From positions 1 through 64,000 of the forward strand of contig NZ_JBPSEH010000010.1 in assembly GCF_051488685.1 (NCBI RefSeq): a DNA stretch of 64,000 nt, read 5' to 3'. This DNA comes from Melioribacter sp051488685 (GTDB lineage Bacteria; Bacteroidota; Ignavibacteria; Ignavibacteriales; Melioribacteraceae). Each line of letters starts with the position of its first letter. The first letter of the stretch is position 1. A program made the position numbers and the translations under genes. Of this stretch, positions 35,305-42,693 are shown one piece after another. The notes below the pieces were generated by a model. The model was not told the DNA's origin and made no database searches. It saw nothing but the letters and a program-made list of their open reading frames with translations.

Positions 35305-35338
35305 TTAAAAAATCCCGCAGATTATTTCCTGCGGGATT
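35305..35338 (-). terminator. Terminator after the receiver-GcvH genes
   Basis: A perfect 10-bp stem AATCCCGCAG (35311-35320) with CTGCGGGATT (35329-35338), an 8-base loop, and on the minus strand a T run (A run 35307-35312 on plus). It lies just past the stop of the membrane-anchored receiver gene and separates the two cytochrome-region operons. The gap 35104-35304 holds no gene and should contain the promoter of the CbcL-like operon, though no clear TAnnTTTG was found. Confidence 0.85.
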
Positions 35339-35344
35339 GAAGAA

Positions 35345-36487
35345 TTATTTTTCGAAAAACGTGCCTACAACCAGATACCAGTCTTTATCTTCCAGATTTT
35401 CAATTCCGCTAAAAGAATTCTCTTTCCCGTTAGCGCTTTTGACTTTATCCTTGAAAGTTTCGAGATATCTATCGATTTCCTCCTGATAAAAAGCCACCGC
35501 GCTTTTCCCGATTTTTAGTTCGGCAAGTTCGGATTCGAGATTATCTGCATCGAGTGTACAAATCCAGTATTTGCCGTAGGGAGTAATATCGAGCAGTTCG
35601 ATATTTTCTCGCAATTCGTTATTAATTGCTTTTACCATACCGCTTAAAGGCGAAACAAATTTGATAACGCGGTTTTTCTGAATCAGGCTGAATAATGTTT
35701 GCCCTTTCTTGATATTCATACCAAGATTCGGAAATTCAATATTATCAATTCTTCCTACAATTTTTTTTGCAAAATCATCAATTCCAATCCGAGCTTCACC
35801 GTTTTCGGTAATGGCAGCCCAACAGTGATTATCGGAAATAAACACTCCGCCGGGTATCGAAAATTCTCCCTGTCCAATTTTTTCGGTTTCCGGTAGGTGA
35901 GAAATATGAACTCGAGGTTTGAGCTGTTTCTTTATCCGCTCCTGCCTTTTGATAAGACATTTTTTTGTGAAATCAAGGAGCTCATCTTCGGTAAATGGTT
36001 TTTGAACGTAATCCATTGCTCCGTATTTCATACACTCGACAGCCGATTCAACAGTTGCATAACCGGTTATGATAATTACATCGATATCCGGTCGTAAGTG
36101 TTTAATTGTTTTTGTTACCTCGACTCCGTCCATTTCCGGCATTTTAAGATCGGTAAAAACAAAATCGTAATGATGACTCTGTACAAGAGTAGTTGCTTCG
36201 TGACCTGAATTTACTGTATCGACGGAGTAGCCGTCAAGTACCAGTATTTTCCGAAAACTGTCGAGCACTACGTCTTCATCATCGACACAAAGAATACGAG
36301 CTTTCGGGTTTGGAACTTCTGCTCTTTTTAACGTTTTGACTTCTTTGCCGTAGTCGACCTTTATGACTTCAGCAAGCACCGCTTCTCTTTCTTTGCGGAG
36401 TTTTGCATCTTCATATTTTTTGATAAATAATCTGACTATTACATCCACAATTATCAAAATGATTAAAAGTAAAACGAATAACGACAT
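35345..36487 (-). CDS. Membrane-anchored response-regulator receiver with GcvH-like domain
   Basis: A 380-residue protein with an unusual layout. Residues 3-22 are a membrane helix (LFVLLLIILIIVDVIVRLF) and 64-180 a complete CheY-like receiver: acidic pair in CVDDED, phospho-acceptor Asp113 in FTDLKMPEMDG, Thr in ITGYA, Lys in QKPF. Residues about 215-345 resemble glycine-cleavage H protein: DNHCWAAITENGEARIGIDDF, FPNLGMNIKKGQTLF, PLSGMVKAINNEL. The lipoyl-lysine position (ESVKA in GcvH) aligns with Asn272, so lipoylation is unlikely, though Lys271 is adjacent. There is no DNA-binding domain. The gene follows its paralogue by 24 bases. It probably acts through protein contacts at the membrane. 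Confidence 0.8.
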   Translation of the reverse strand: MSLFVLLLIILIIVDVIVRLFIKKYEDAKLRKEREAVLAEVIKVDYGKEVKTLKRAEVPNPKARILCVDDEDVVLDSFRKILVLDGYSVDTVNSGHEATTLVQSHHYDFVFTDLKMPEMDGVEVTKTIKHLRPDIDVIIITGYATVESAVECMKYGAMDYVQKPFTEDELLDFTKKCLIKRQERIKKQLKPRVHISHLPETEKIGQGEFSIPGGVFISDNHCWAAITENGEARIGIDDFAKKIVGRIDNIEFPNLGMNIKKGQTLFSLIQKNRVIKFVSPLSGMVKAINNELRENIELLDITPYGKYWICTLDADNLESELAELKIGKSAVAFYQEEIDRYLETFKDKVKSANGKENSFSGIENLEDKDWYLVVGTFFEK

Positions 36488-36511
36488 ATCTATTTCTCCT
36501 GTTGTTAAAAA

Positions 36512-37330
36512 TTATCTGTCGGAACTACACGGAATTAAGTTTTCGTTTTCCTCCTTCAAATTCAGCGGAATCACTTTATAAAACCATCCTTCGAAATATG
36601 GGTCTTTTTCGATCAATTCAGGATTTTCAATGAGCTTTTCGTTGCAGTCAATTATTCGACAGCTTAGCGGCATGATAAAAGAATGGGTTAAACCGTCATT
36701 GTCTGTAATATAAGCTGAGACAGCCGCCTGGGAAATTTTATCGTTTATTTGAAACAGCTCAATTTTTCTAACCCCTCCTGTTAGTTTTACAAACAAGTCC
36801 GTCACACCTGTAACAAAACTTCCATAGCTAAATTCTTCGCTGATAATATTAACCGGCAAATCGGGTCTTATCCACGAGCCATACCCGAAACGGTAGTACG
36901 TAGAAGGGCACTGCACATAAAGTAAATCGTTTTTGTAATTAGTTCTTCTGTATTTAAGATTGCAATAGGCTATGCCTCTTTTTATAGCGGCCGAAAGTTC
37001 ATCAATAGTAAAGGGCTTGGGAAGAAAGTCAAAAGCTCCAAGCTTAATCGATTTGACTGCCATCTCGGGCGTAGTATAACCCGTAATCATTATAACAGGC
37101 GCTTCGTACCTGATTGCATTGAGCGACATTAGGACTTCAAAGCCGTCTTTGTCGGGCAGCATAATGTCGCAAATAATCAGTCTGTACCGATTACTTTTTA
37201 TTTTTTGAATTGCTGTATCATAAGTCTCGGCGGAATCAGCCGTTAGATTATTAAGTTTGGATATTTTAAATATCGAGTCAATAATGACGGTCTCATCGTC
37301 AACTATCAATATGTCGAAATCACTATTCAT
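36512..37330 (-). CDS. Response-regulator receiver with degenerate GcvH-like domain
   Basis: A 272-residue soluble protein. Residues 5-120 form a receiver (LIVDDE, phospho-acceptor Asp55 in ICDIMLPDKDG, ITGYT, Lys105 in LPKPF). Residues about 140-262 look like a diverged H-protein fold: YGSWIRPDLPVNI, FVTGVTDLFVKLTGGVRKIE, IMPLSCRIIDCNEKLIENPE, DPYFEGWFYKVIP, the last close to the GcvH 'DPYGEGWLIKI' strand. No ESVKA-type lysine site is present. There is no DNA-binding or enzymatic output domain. It overlaps the sensor kinase gene by 8 bases, so kinase and receiver are very probably a cognate pair. Together with the 35345 gene it forms a receiver-GcvH doublet. Confidence 0.78.
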   Translation of the reverse strand: MNSDFDILIVDDETVIIDSIFKISKLNNLTADSAETYDTAIQKIKSNRYRLIICDIMLPDKDGFEVLMSLNAIRYEAPVIMITGYTTPEMAVKSIKLGAFDFLPKPFTIDELSAAIKRGIAYCNLKYRRTNYKNDLLYVQCPSTYYRFGYGSWIRPDLPVNIISEEFSYGSFVTGVTDLFVKLTGGVRKIELFQINDKISQAAVSAYITDNDGLTHSFIMPLSCRIIDCNEKLIENPELIEKDPYFEGWFYKVIPLNLKEENENLIPCSSDR

Positions 37331-39215
37331 AATTTTCGGCCGGAAGTTTAATTGAAAAAGTTGTCCCTTTGCCGGTATCGCTTTTAACCGAAATAGCGCC
37401 GTCGTGATTGTCGATAATTCCCCAGACTACGGATAATCCGAGACCGGTTCCCTTTTGTCCCTTAGTTGTAAAAAAGGGTTCAAATATACGATTTAAATGT
37501 TCAGGTGGAATACCGCATCCATTGTCAGAAATTTCGATCTCGACGAATTTTCTATTGCCGGCATTGTCGATTCTTTCCCACCTCTGCCAGTCATCGTTGA
37601 ACGAAGCGCACATTTCTACATAGCCTTTACCGGGTACTTCGAATTTGAATACGGGTCCGCCACAAACCGGACAGCTTAAATTCCGATCTATTAATGAGAC
37701 GTCGCAAATTGGACAATGAATACTTATGCGAGAATTTTTTTCGATTGGAATTCCGAAGTAATGCTGCGACCTGCCGTAAATTGGGTCGATGAATACATTG
37801 CCTTCGTTATCGCCCGATTTCATTTTTACTCGAATGGACGACATTCCGGCTATTTTATTTTCGTTGTCGATCAAATTGTGATTCTTTGGACAAAGTGCCC
37901 CTTTGATGTGCATGTAGCCTTTAGGTGGAAGTGTCATTTGTTTTGTTTTTATTATTATTTCACCGCCTTTACTACCGATGGCGTCGATTGCGTTCAAAAT
38001 AAGATTTAACAAAACCTGCTGTATTTGATTCTGGTCGGCGGCTATTTGTGGTAAATTATTTTCGAGTATTTTTGTCAGTTTAATATTGTTGAGAGCAAGT
38101 TGATTATGAACTACCGATTCTGTCCTTTCGATTATCTCATTGATATTAATAAGATTTTTTCTGGGCGAGGACTGCCTTGAAAAATCGAGTAGGCTTTTTA
38201 CAATGTCCCTGCATCGCATCGTTTCCCTTACAATTACCTGCAGATCTTCCTGCAATTCGGGATTATCTTTAGCTCTTTTCATCAAGTAACTGCTGTAAGT
38301 AAGCACTCCGGTTAAAGGATTGTTAATTTCGTGTGCTACGCCTGCTGCAAGCTTGCCCAGAGAAGCCATTTTATCCGATTGGAATAATTGCTGTTGCGTT
38401 TCGTAAAGTTTTTTTGTCATGTTATTGAAAGATTTAGCAAGATATCCCAATTCGTCGTTACTTATCTCTTTAATTTCATAAGTTAAATTTCCGGCGGCAA
38501 TCTGATTGGTCGCTTTTACCAGCTCTTTAACGGGATGGTCTACCCATCTTTTGACAAAAATGCTTATGATAATCCCAATTGAAAGAATTGAGACGATTGT
38601 AAAAATTAATTCCTGGATTTCGTTTCTTTTTATAGTGGCGTCTATTTCCTCGAGTGAGATCGTAATGTCCAGAACGCCGAGAACCGAAGCTTCTTTAGGG
38701 TGAGCATGACATTCGGCTTCGTAACACGATTTCTCGTTATAAATTGGATTAATTATCCCCATGATTCGCTGTGAATTATCGCCGAGTTTGAAAATACGCG
38801 TTCTTTGTTTCATAGGAAGGCGCTCGAGCGGTTTATTTTCAGCATGACATGCATAACAACTCTCGGCTTTTTTATCGAGCATTTTGCCCAGATCTTCCGG
38901 ATTACTTGAATAGATGATTCTCCCTTCTTTGTTGTATATTCTGATATTGTGGATTGTTTTATCCTGTCCGATCGTCTTTACAATTTCGTCCACATAATCT
39001 CTTTGATTGAGCATCATTCCGTATCGTGTACTGTTTTTAATAGTTTCGCTCAGTTGATTTGCATGACGTTCCACTTCGGCAAGAAGACGATTAGACTGAA
39101 AATTTATTTTTATATAAGCGTATACCCCTATTATCGAAACGACAGTTAGACTTACAATCAAAATTAATTTCAATCCAATTTTTCTAAAAAAATGTATTTC
39201 ATTGAGTCCGTTCAT
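37323..39215 (-). CDS. Sensor histidine kinase with periplasmic heme-c motifs and zinc-ribbon insert
   Basis: A 630-residue inner-membrane kinase. Helices at about 14-34 and 202-222 flank a periplasmic domain with CYACH (120-124) and a CX4CH site, CYEAECH (164-170), so it probably binds one or two c-type hemes and senses redox state or a gas. HAMP is at about 223-275. The phospho-His295 lies in HEINNP and the N box near 400-411. Then an insertion of about 130 residues (425-555) holds CPICDVSL and CPVCGG (Cys501, 504, 515, 518), a likely zinc ribbon. The ATP lid motifs DNGCGIP (564-570) and GTGLGL (589-594) follow. The ATG overlaps the 13-heme gene stop as ATGA, so kinase and cytochrome are translated from one mRNA. 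Confidence 0.87.
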   Translation of the reverse strand: MNGLNEIHFFRKIGLKLILIVSLTVVSIIGVYAYIKINFQSNRLLAEVERHANQLSETIKNSTRYGMMLNQRDYVDEIVKTIGQDKTIHNIRIYNKEGRIIYSSNPEDLGKMLDKKAESCYACHAENKPLERLPMKQRTRIFKLGDNSQRIMGIINPIYNEKSCYEAECHAHPKEASVLGVLDITISLEEIDATIKRNEIQELIFTIVSILSIGIIISIFVKRWVDHPVKELVKATNQIAAGNLTYEIKEISNDELGYLAKSFNNMTKKLYETQQQLFQSDKMASLGKLAAGVAHEINNPLTGVLTYSSYLMKRAKDNPELQEDLQVIVRETMRCRDIVKSLLDFSRQSSPRKNLININEIIERTESVVHNQLALNNIKLTKILENNLPQIAADQNQIQQVLLNLILNAIDAIGSKGGEIIIKTKQMTLPPKGYMHIKGALCPKNHNLIDNENKIAGMSSIRVKMKSGDNEGNVFIDPIYGRSQHYFGIPIEKNSRISIHCPICDVSLIDRNLSCPVCGGPVFKFEVPGKGYVEMCASFNDDWQRWERIDNAGNRKFVEIEISDNGCGIPPEHLNRIFEPFFTTKGQKGTGLGLSVVWGIIDNHDGAISVKSDTGKGTTFSIKLPAENYE

Positions 39216-40306
39216 TTTTTAATTACCTTTCCGGGTTTATCGTTGGGATACGATTTATCGTCGTGACAATTTTCACATGTTTTATTCTGGTACGACGTAT
39301 CCTGATGACAGTTCTCACATTCGAATTCAACGTGAACCTCGTCGAGAATTAATCCTGTTACCTTGTGGTCGAAATTATCAGTTGTCCAGATACCGTGGCA
39401 GTTTTTACATTCTTTATTAAGTCCAGTATATTTACCTTTGGTTACGTGACATCTGGAACATTTTAAGTCGGAATGGAATTTTGAAATATCGAAACCGGTG
39501 CGTTGTTTATGATTGAACATCGTTTTTTCGACGTTCGAGTGACATAAGTAACATGATTTTTGATTCTCCGTATCGTGACACTTATTACATTTTGAATGCA
39601 GTATTGCTGGCGATTGTTTAAGCGCGGATTTATTAATAGCATGGCATTTTACACAACTCTCGTTTTTATGGCAGTCACTACATTCGAATCCGAAGGTTTT
39701 ATTGTGTTCTTCATGGTAAAACGTAACCAGTTTTCCTTTTGAAAAATTTGTGTTATAAACTTTCTTGACAGGGGCATTGATTTCCGGGTGAATCGATTTT
39801 TTCTCGTAAACTTTATATGCCTGATTCTTTTGCGAGCCGACAGGCGCATGACAGCTGATGCATTCGACGTTACCACTCCACTCTCGATGACATGAGATAC
39901 AAAGTCGATGGTAGGCAGCTTTGAGATCAGGTTTACTGATATCGTTTCTCTTGCGCTGTGGACTATGACATTTTGAGCAACTAATTATATTTCCAGGCGG
40001 ATTATAATGGTGACAAATTCTGCAGTCACCGGACATAATTGACATATCCGAATGTGCATAATGGTCGAAAATAGACGGCTCGTAAAGATTTGTTTCTTTT
40101 ATCTTATCAATCTTTATTATTCGTGAAGTTTCCTCGGGCTTCTGATCTATTCGTATTAACTCTTCTCTCGGACAATCTATCAAACATGGATTCTCTTTGG
40201 TAGGAATATCACATGAATGACATGTTTTACATTCTAAATTCAATTTAGAATGTTGTGCATACAGAAATAGAGGCGTCAACAATAAAACTACTATTATTTT
40301 TTTCAT
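39212..40306 (-). CDS. Thirteen-heme c-type cytochrome of the HybA/HybB-like complex
   Basis: A 364-residue periplasmic protein: a signal peptide (KKIIVVLLLTPLFLYAQ) and 13 CXXCH motifs (CKTCH, CRICH, CSKCH, CISCH twice, CSDCH, CVKCH, CNKCH, CYLCH, CSRCH, CKNCH, CENCH twice). Many free His residues (FDHYAHSDM, FYHEEHNK, FNHKQ, FDHKVT) suit distal ligation. Near the N-terminus NPCLIDCPREE adds two cysteines that do not bind heme. It is encoded directly after the HybB/NrfD-like gene (1-base overlap), as in quinone-linked complexes such as Hmc, Qrc and Geobacter Cbc4, so it is the likely electron acceptor of that module. Confidence 0.87.
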   Translation of the reverse strand: MKKIIVVLLLTPLFLYAQHSKLNLECKTCHSCDIPTKENPCLIDCPREELIRIDQKPEETSRIIKIDKIKETNLYEPSIFDHYAHSDMSIMSGDCRICHHYNPPGNIISCSKCHSPQRKRNDISKPDLKAAYHRLCISCHREWSGNVECISCHAPVGSQKNQAYKVYEKKSIHPEINAPVKKVYNTNFSKGKLVTFYHEEHNKTFGFECSDCHKNESCVKCHAINKSALKQSPAILHSKCNKCHDTENQKSCYLCHSNVEKTMFNHKQRTGFDISKFHSDLKCSRCHVTKGKYTGLNKECKNCHGIWTTDNFDHKVTGLILDEVHVEFECENCHQDTSYQNKTCENCHDDKSYPNDKPGKVIKK

Positions 40307-41541
40307 TATTTACCTCTGATAAAAAATTTGGTTTTGGATGCTATGGGTTGAGGCACCGATACTATTGGGAATACCATCACAAAAGCACGGAACAGAAGTA
40401 TTTCGAGTGCCACAAAACCGAGAGTTACAAATATTTCCCCAATTGAAGGGAAGTATGGTGTGAATTTATACGGTGGATTGTAAGCTATTATAAAATTATT
40501 TATTCTGTTCAGGAGTACTCCGAATATTACGAGCGCAGAACCAATAAAAAGACCCGTTCGAGTTTTCGTGAGCTTAGGAGAAATAAATATTCTGAGTGGA
40601 ACTATAATGCCAAAGAAAATTTCTATTAGGAAGAGAATACTTGCGGTGTTAATTTCATTTAGATAAACAAAAGTTTTACGAATTACCATATCGCCGAGTT
40701 TAAAAGCCAGATAGATACCAAGCAAAGGAGCAACCATAGTACCGAGGTTTGAAAGGATTTTCATTTCAGGTTTTAGGCCGAAAGACTTGGAGGTAATTAG
40801 TGACTCGAAAATCACCATTGGAAAACCAACCGAGATTGCCGAGAGGAGAAAGAGCAATGGCAGAATAGGAGTTTGCCAGAGGGGATGCATCTTTGGGCCG
40901 GCAATTACCATTAATGTACCGAGTGACGATTGATGCAAGCACGAAAGAACTACACCAGCAATTATAAATATAAACATAGTTTTATTGAGAGTTTTGTCGA
41001 GTATTCTCAACAACGAATCAATCGGTTTATTAAGTGATGAGAGGAAGCCCGGCAGATTAACCCTGCCAATAAATCTTTCAGTTACAATCGGTATAAATTC
41101 GATATAGAGAACGGTAAGATATGCCATTACGCACATACCTACTTCGAACAAAACAGAATTTCCGTTCCACATAATGAGTGGATGCCATATATAATACCAG
41201 CGACCGAGATCCATAGCAACGCTGAGCGCAACGAAAGTGTAGCCCAGTAGAGCTGTCAGCAGAGCGGGACGAACAATGGCATGATATTCCTCTTTGTGCA
41301 TTATGTGACCCAGAGCAGCTGTAGTAAATCCACCCGCAGCCAGTGCCACTCCAGCTGCAACATCGATTCCAATCCAGATGCCCCACGGATACTGGTTACT
41401 CAAGTTGGTCACAGCTCCAAGTCCGAAGAATAATCTTGCAAGTAAAAAGAGAATTCCTATTGTCGCAAATACAAAAATGACAATTACACCGGGAGTAAAA
41501 TATTTTGTTTTGAGTGCAGTCGGTTTCATAAAATCTTCCAT
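40306..41541 (-). CDS. HybB/NrfD-like quinone-interacting membrane protein
   Basis: A 411-residue integral membrane protein with about ten hydrophobic helices. NQYPWGIWIGIDVAAGVALA near the N-terminus matches the HybB/NrfD/PsrC family (compare HybB 'YPWGIWIGFD'), as do WHPLIMWNGNSVLFEVGMC and LSCLHQSSLGTLM. These proteins exchange electrons between the (mena)quinone pool and Fe-S or cytochrome partners without heme of their own. It sits between the Fe-S gene (1-base overlap, TAATG) and the 13-heme gene, completing a three-subunit module. The direction, quinol oxidation versus quinone reduction, cannot be decided from sequence. Confidence 0.87.
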   Translation of the reverse strand: MEDFMKPTALKTKYFTPGVIVIFVFATIGILFLLARLFFGLGAVTNLSNQYPWGIWIGIDVAAGVALAAGGFTTAALGHIMHKEEYHAIVRPALLTALLGYTFVALSVAMDLGRWYYIWHPLIMWNGNSVLFEVGMCVMAYLTVLYIEFIPIVTERFIGRVNLPGFLSSLNKPIDSLLRILDKTLNKTMFIFIIAGVVLSCLHQSSLGTLMVIAGPKMHPLWQTPILPLLFLLSAISVGFPMVIFESLITSKSFGLKPEMKILSNLGTMVAPLLGIYLAFKLGDMVIRKTFVYLNEINTASILFLIEIFFGIIVPLRIFISPKLTKTRTGLFIGSALVIFGVLLNRINNFIIAYNPPYKFTPYFPSIGEIFVTLGFVALEILLFRAFVMVFPIVSVPQPIASKTKFFIRGK

Positions 41542-42443
41542 TATTCTTCCCCCTCCTCAGATTTTTTACGATTTTTATTAATCCACATTACGCCGCCGAG
41601 CAAAGCATAGAGTGCAATTGGAGGTAGAAAATAGGCGAATATGCCGTGTTGAATTGCTTCTGTAACACCTGGTGCAGGGCTATTCCCCAGTTTAGGAAAT
41701 TGTAAATCCTCAAATTTTCTGCTTGCAAGATAGAGCCAGGCAGTGCCTCCAACTTCTGTTTCGCCGTAAATATGATTGATATATCTGTCGGGATAGAGTT
41801 CAATTTTTCGCCGTGCAACGTCAATCAAATCTTTTCGCCTGCCATAGGTGAGGGCTTCCATCGGACAAATTTCGACACAAGCGGGCAATTTCCCTTCTTT
41901 AGTTCGACTGAAACAAAAGTCGCATTTTTTAATTTCGGGTTGGATTGCTTTATGAAATTCAAAAGATGGAATTTGGAATGGGCAGGCAACCATGCAATAG
42001 CGGCATCCAATGCATTTGCTGGAGTCCCAGATTACACTTCCGTTTTCTTCTTTCGAAAAGGCGCCAACAATACATGCCGATACGCAAGCGGGATGATCAC
42101 AATGCATACATTGGACTTTTACGTCGATTGGGAATTTTGGATAGTCATCGAATTCATATTCATTTACAACAGTCAAAGAAGTATGATCGGGTCGACGCAT
42201 TTTTTTCATTACTTCTCTGTTATCGTAAGTTTCAAGGGGAGCAGTAGGCATATCATGAGCTGTTTTGCAAGCCCATTCGCATTTTCGGCATCCTACACAT
42301 ACAGTCGTATCAACCAATACACCCATCCGATCATCAGATAAAATGTTTTTAGGAGCGGCATCCGTCTTTTTGGGTAATCCTGCAATTACTGACCCTGCAA
42401 CAGCTGCTGTTTTGATGAAATTTCTTCTTGTTTGCTTTGACAT
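41541..42443 (-). CDS. HybA-like 4Fe-4S protein
   Basis: A 300-residue exported ferredoxin-like subunit. A twin-arginine signal (TRRNFIKTAAVAG) directs the folded protein to the periplasm, and a C-terminal helix (AYFLPPIALYALLGGVMWI) anchors it. Four Cys clusters are visible: CVGCRKCEWAC, CMHCDHPACVSAC, CIGCRYCMVAC and CDFC with CVEICPMEA, enough for four [4Fe-4S] clusters as in HybA and HmcB. It passes electrons between the membrane subunit and the cytochrome. AAGGAGG lies 5 bases before the ATG. It is the first gene of the operon that continues through the membrane subunit, 13-heme cytochrome, sensor kinase and two receivers. Confidence 0.9.
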   Translation of the reverse strand: MSKQTRRNFIKTAAVAGSVIAGLPKKTDAAPKNILSDDRMGVLVDTTVCVGCRKCEWACKTAHDMPTAPLETYDNREVMKKMRRPDHTSLTVVNEYEFDDYPKFPIDVKVQCMHCDHPACVSACIVGAFSKEENGSVIWDSSKCIGCRYCMVACPFQIPSFEFHKAIQPEIKKCDFCFSRTKEGKLPACVEICPMEALTYGRRKDLIDVARRKIELYPDRYINHIYGETEVGGTAWLYLASRKFEDLQFPKLGNSPAPGVTEAIQHGIFAYFLPPIALYALLGGVMWINKNRKKSEEGEE

Positions 42444-42460
42444 TTTTCCTCCTTTTGATT

Positions 42461-42483
42461 AAAAGCCGCATTGAACGACTTTT
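42461..42483. promoter_or_regulatory. Possible operator upstream of the HybA-like gene
   Basis: An imperfect inverted repeat, AAAAGCCG (42461-42468) and CGACTTTT (42476-42483), with 7 of 8 pairs, lies 17-40 bases before the HybA-like ATG. It could be a regulator site or chance in AT-rich DNA. Confidence 0.2.
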
Positions 42484-42693
42484 AAAATTACTAAATGGAG
42501 TTTATTATCTTATTCTAAATTAGATTTTAAAAAAAATTAAGTCAATGAAAAAATGATATTAAGGATATTATTGTACCTTTATTCTCTTTGATAATCTAGA
42601 AATAACTCGTTTTTTGAACGATTCTGTTAAAATATCTTTTTTAAGGCCTGAATTTTTTTTAGATTCGCATTCAATAATTTACCGGTCAAGGAA

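Noticed and set aside
37716..42462. Plus-strand ORFs of 60-190 codons opposite the kinase and HybA-like genes
   Set aside because: They are mirror frames of strongly supported minus-strand genes with clear motifs; the longest (41772-42341) has no ribosome site and no domain.
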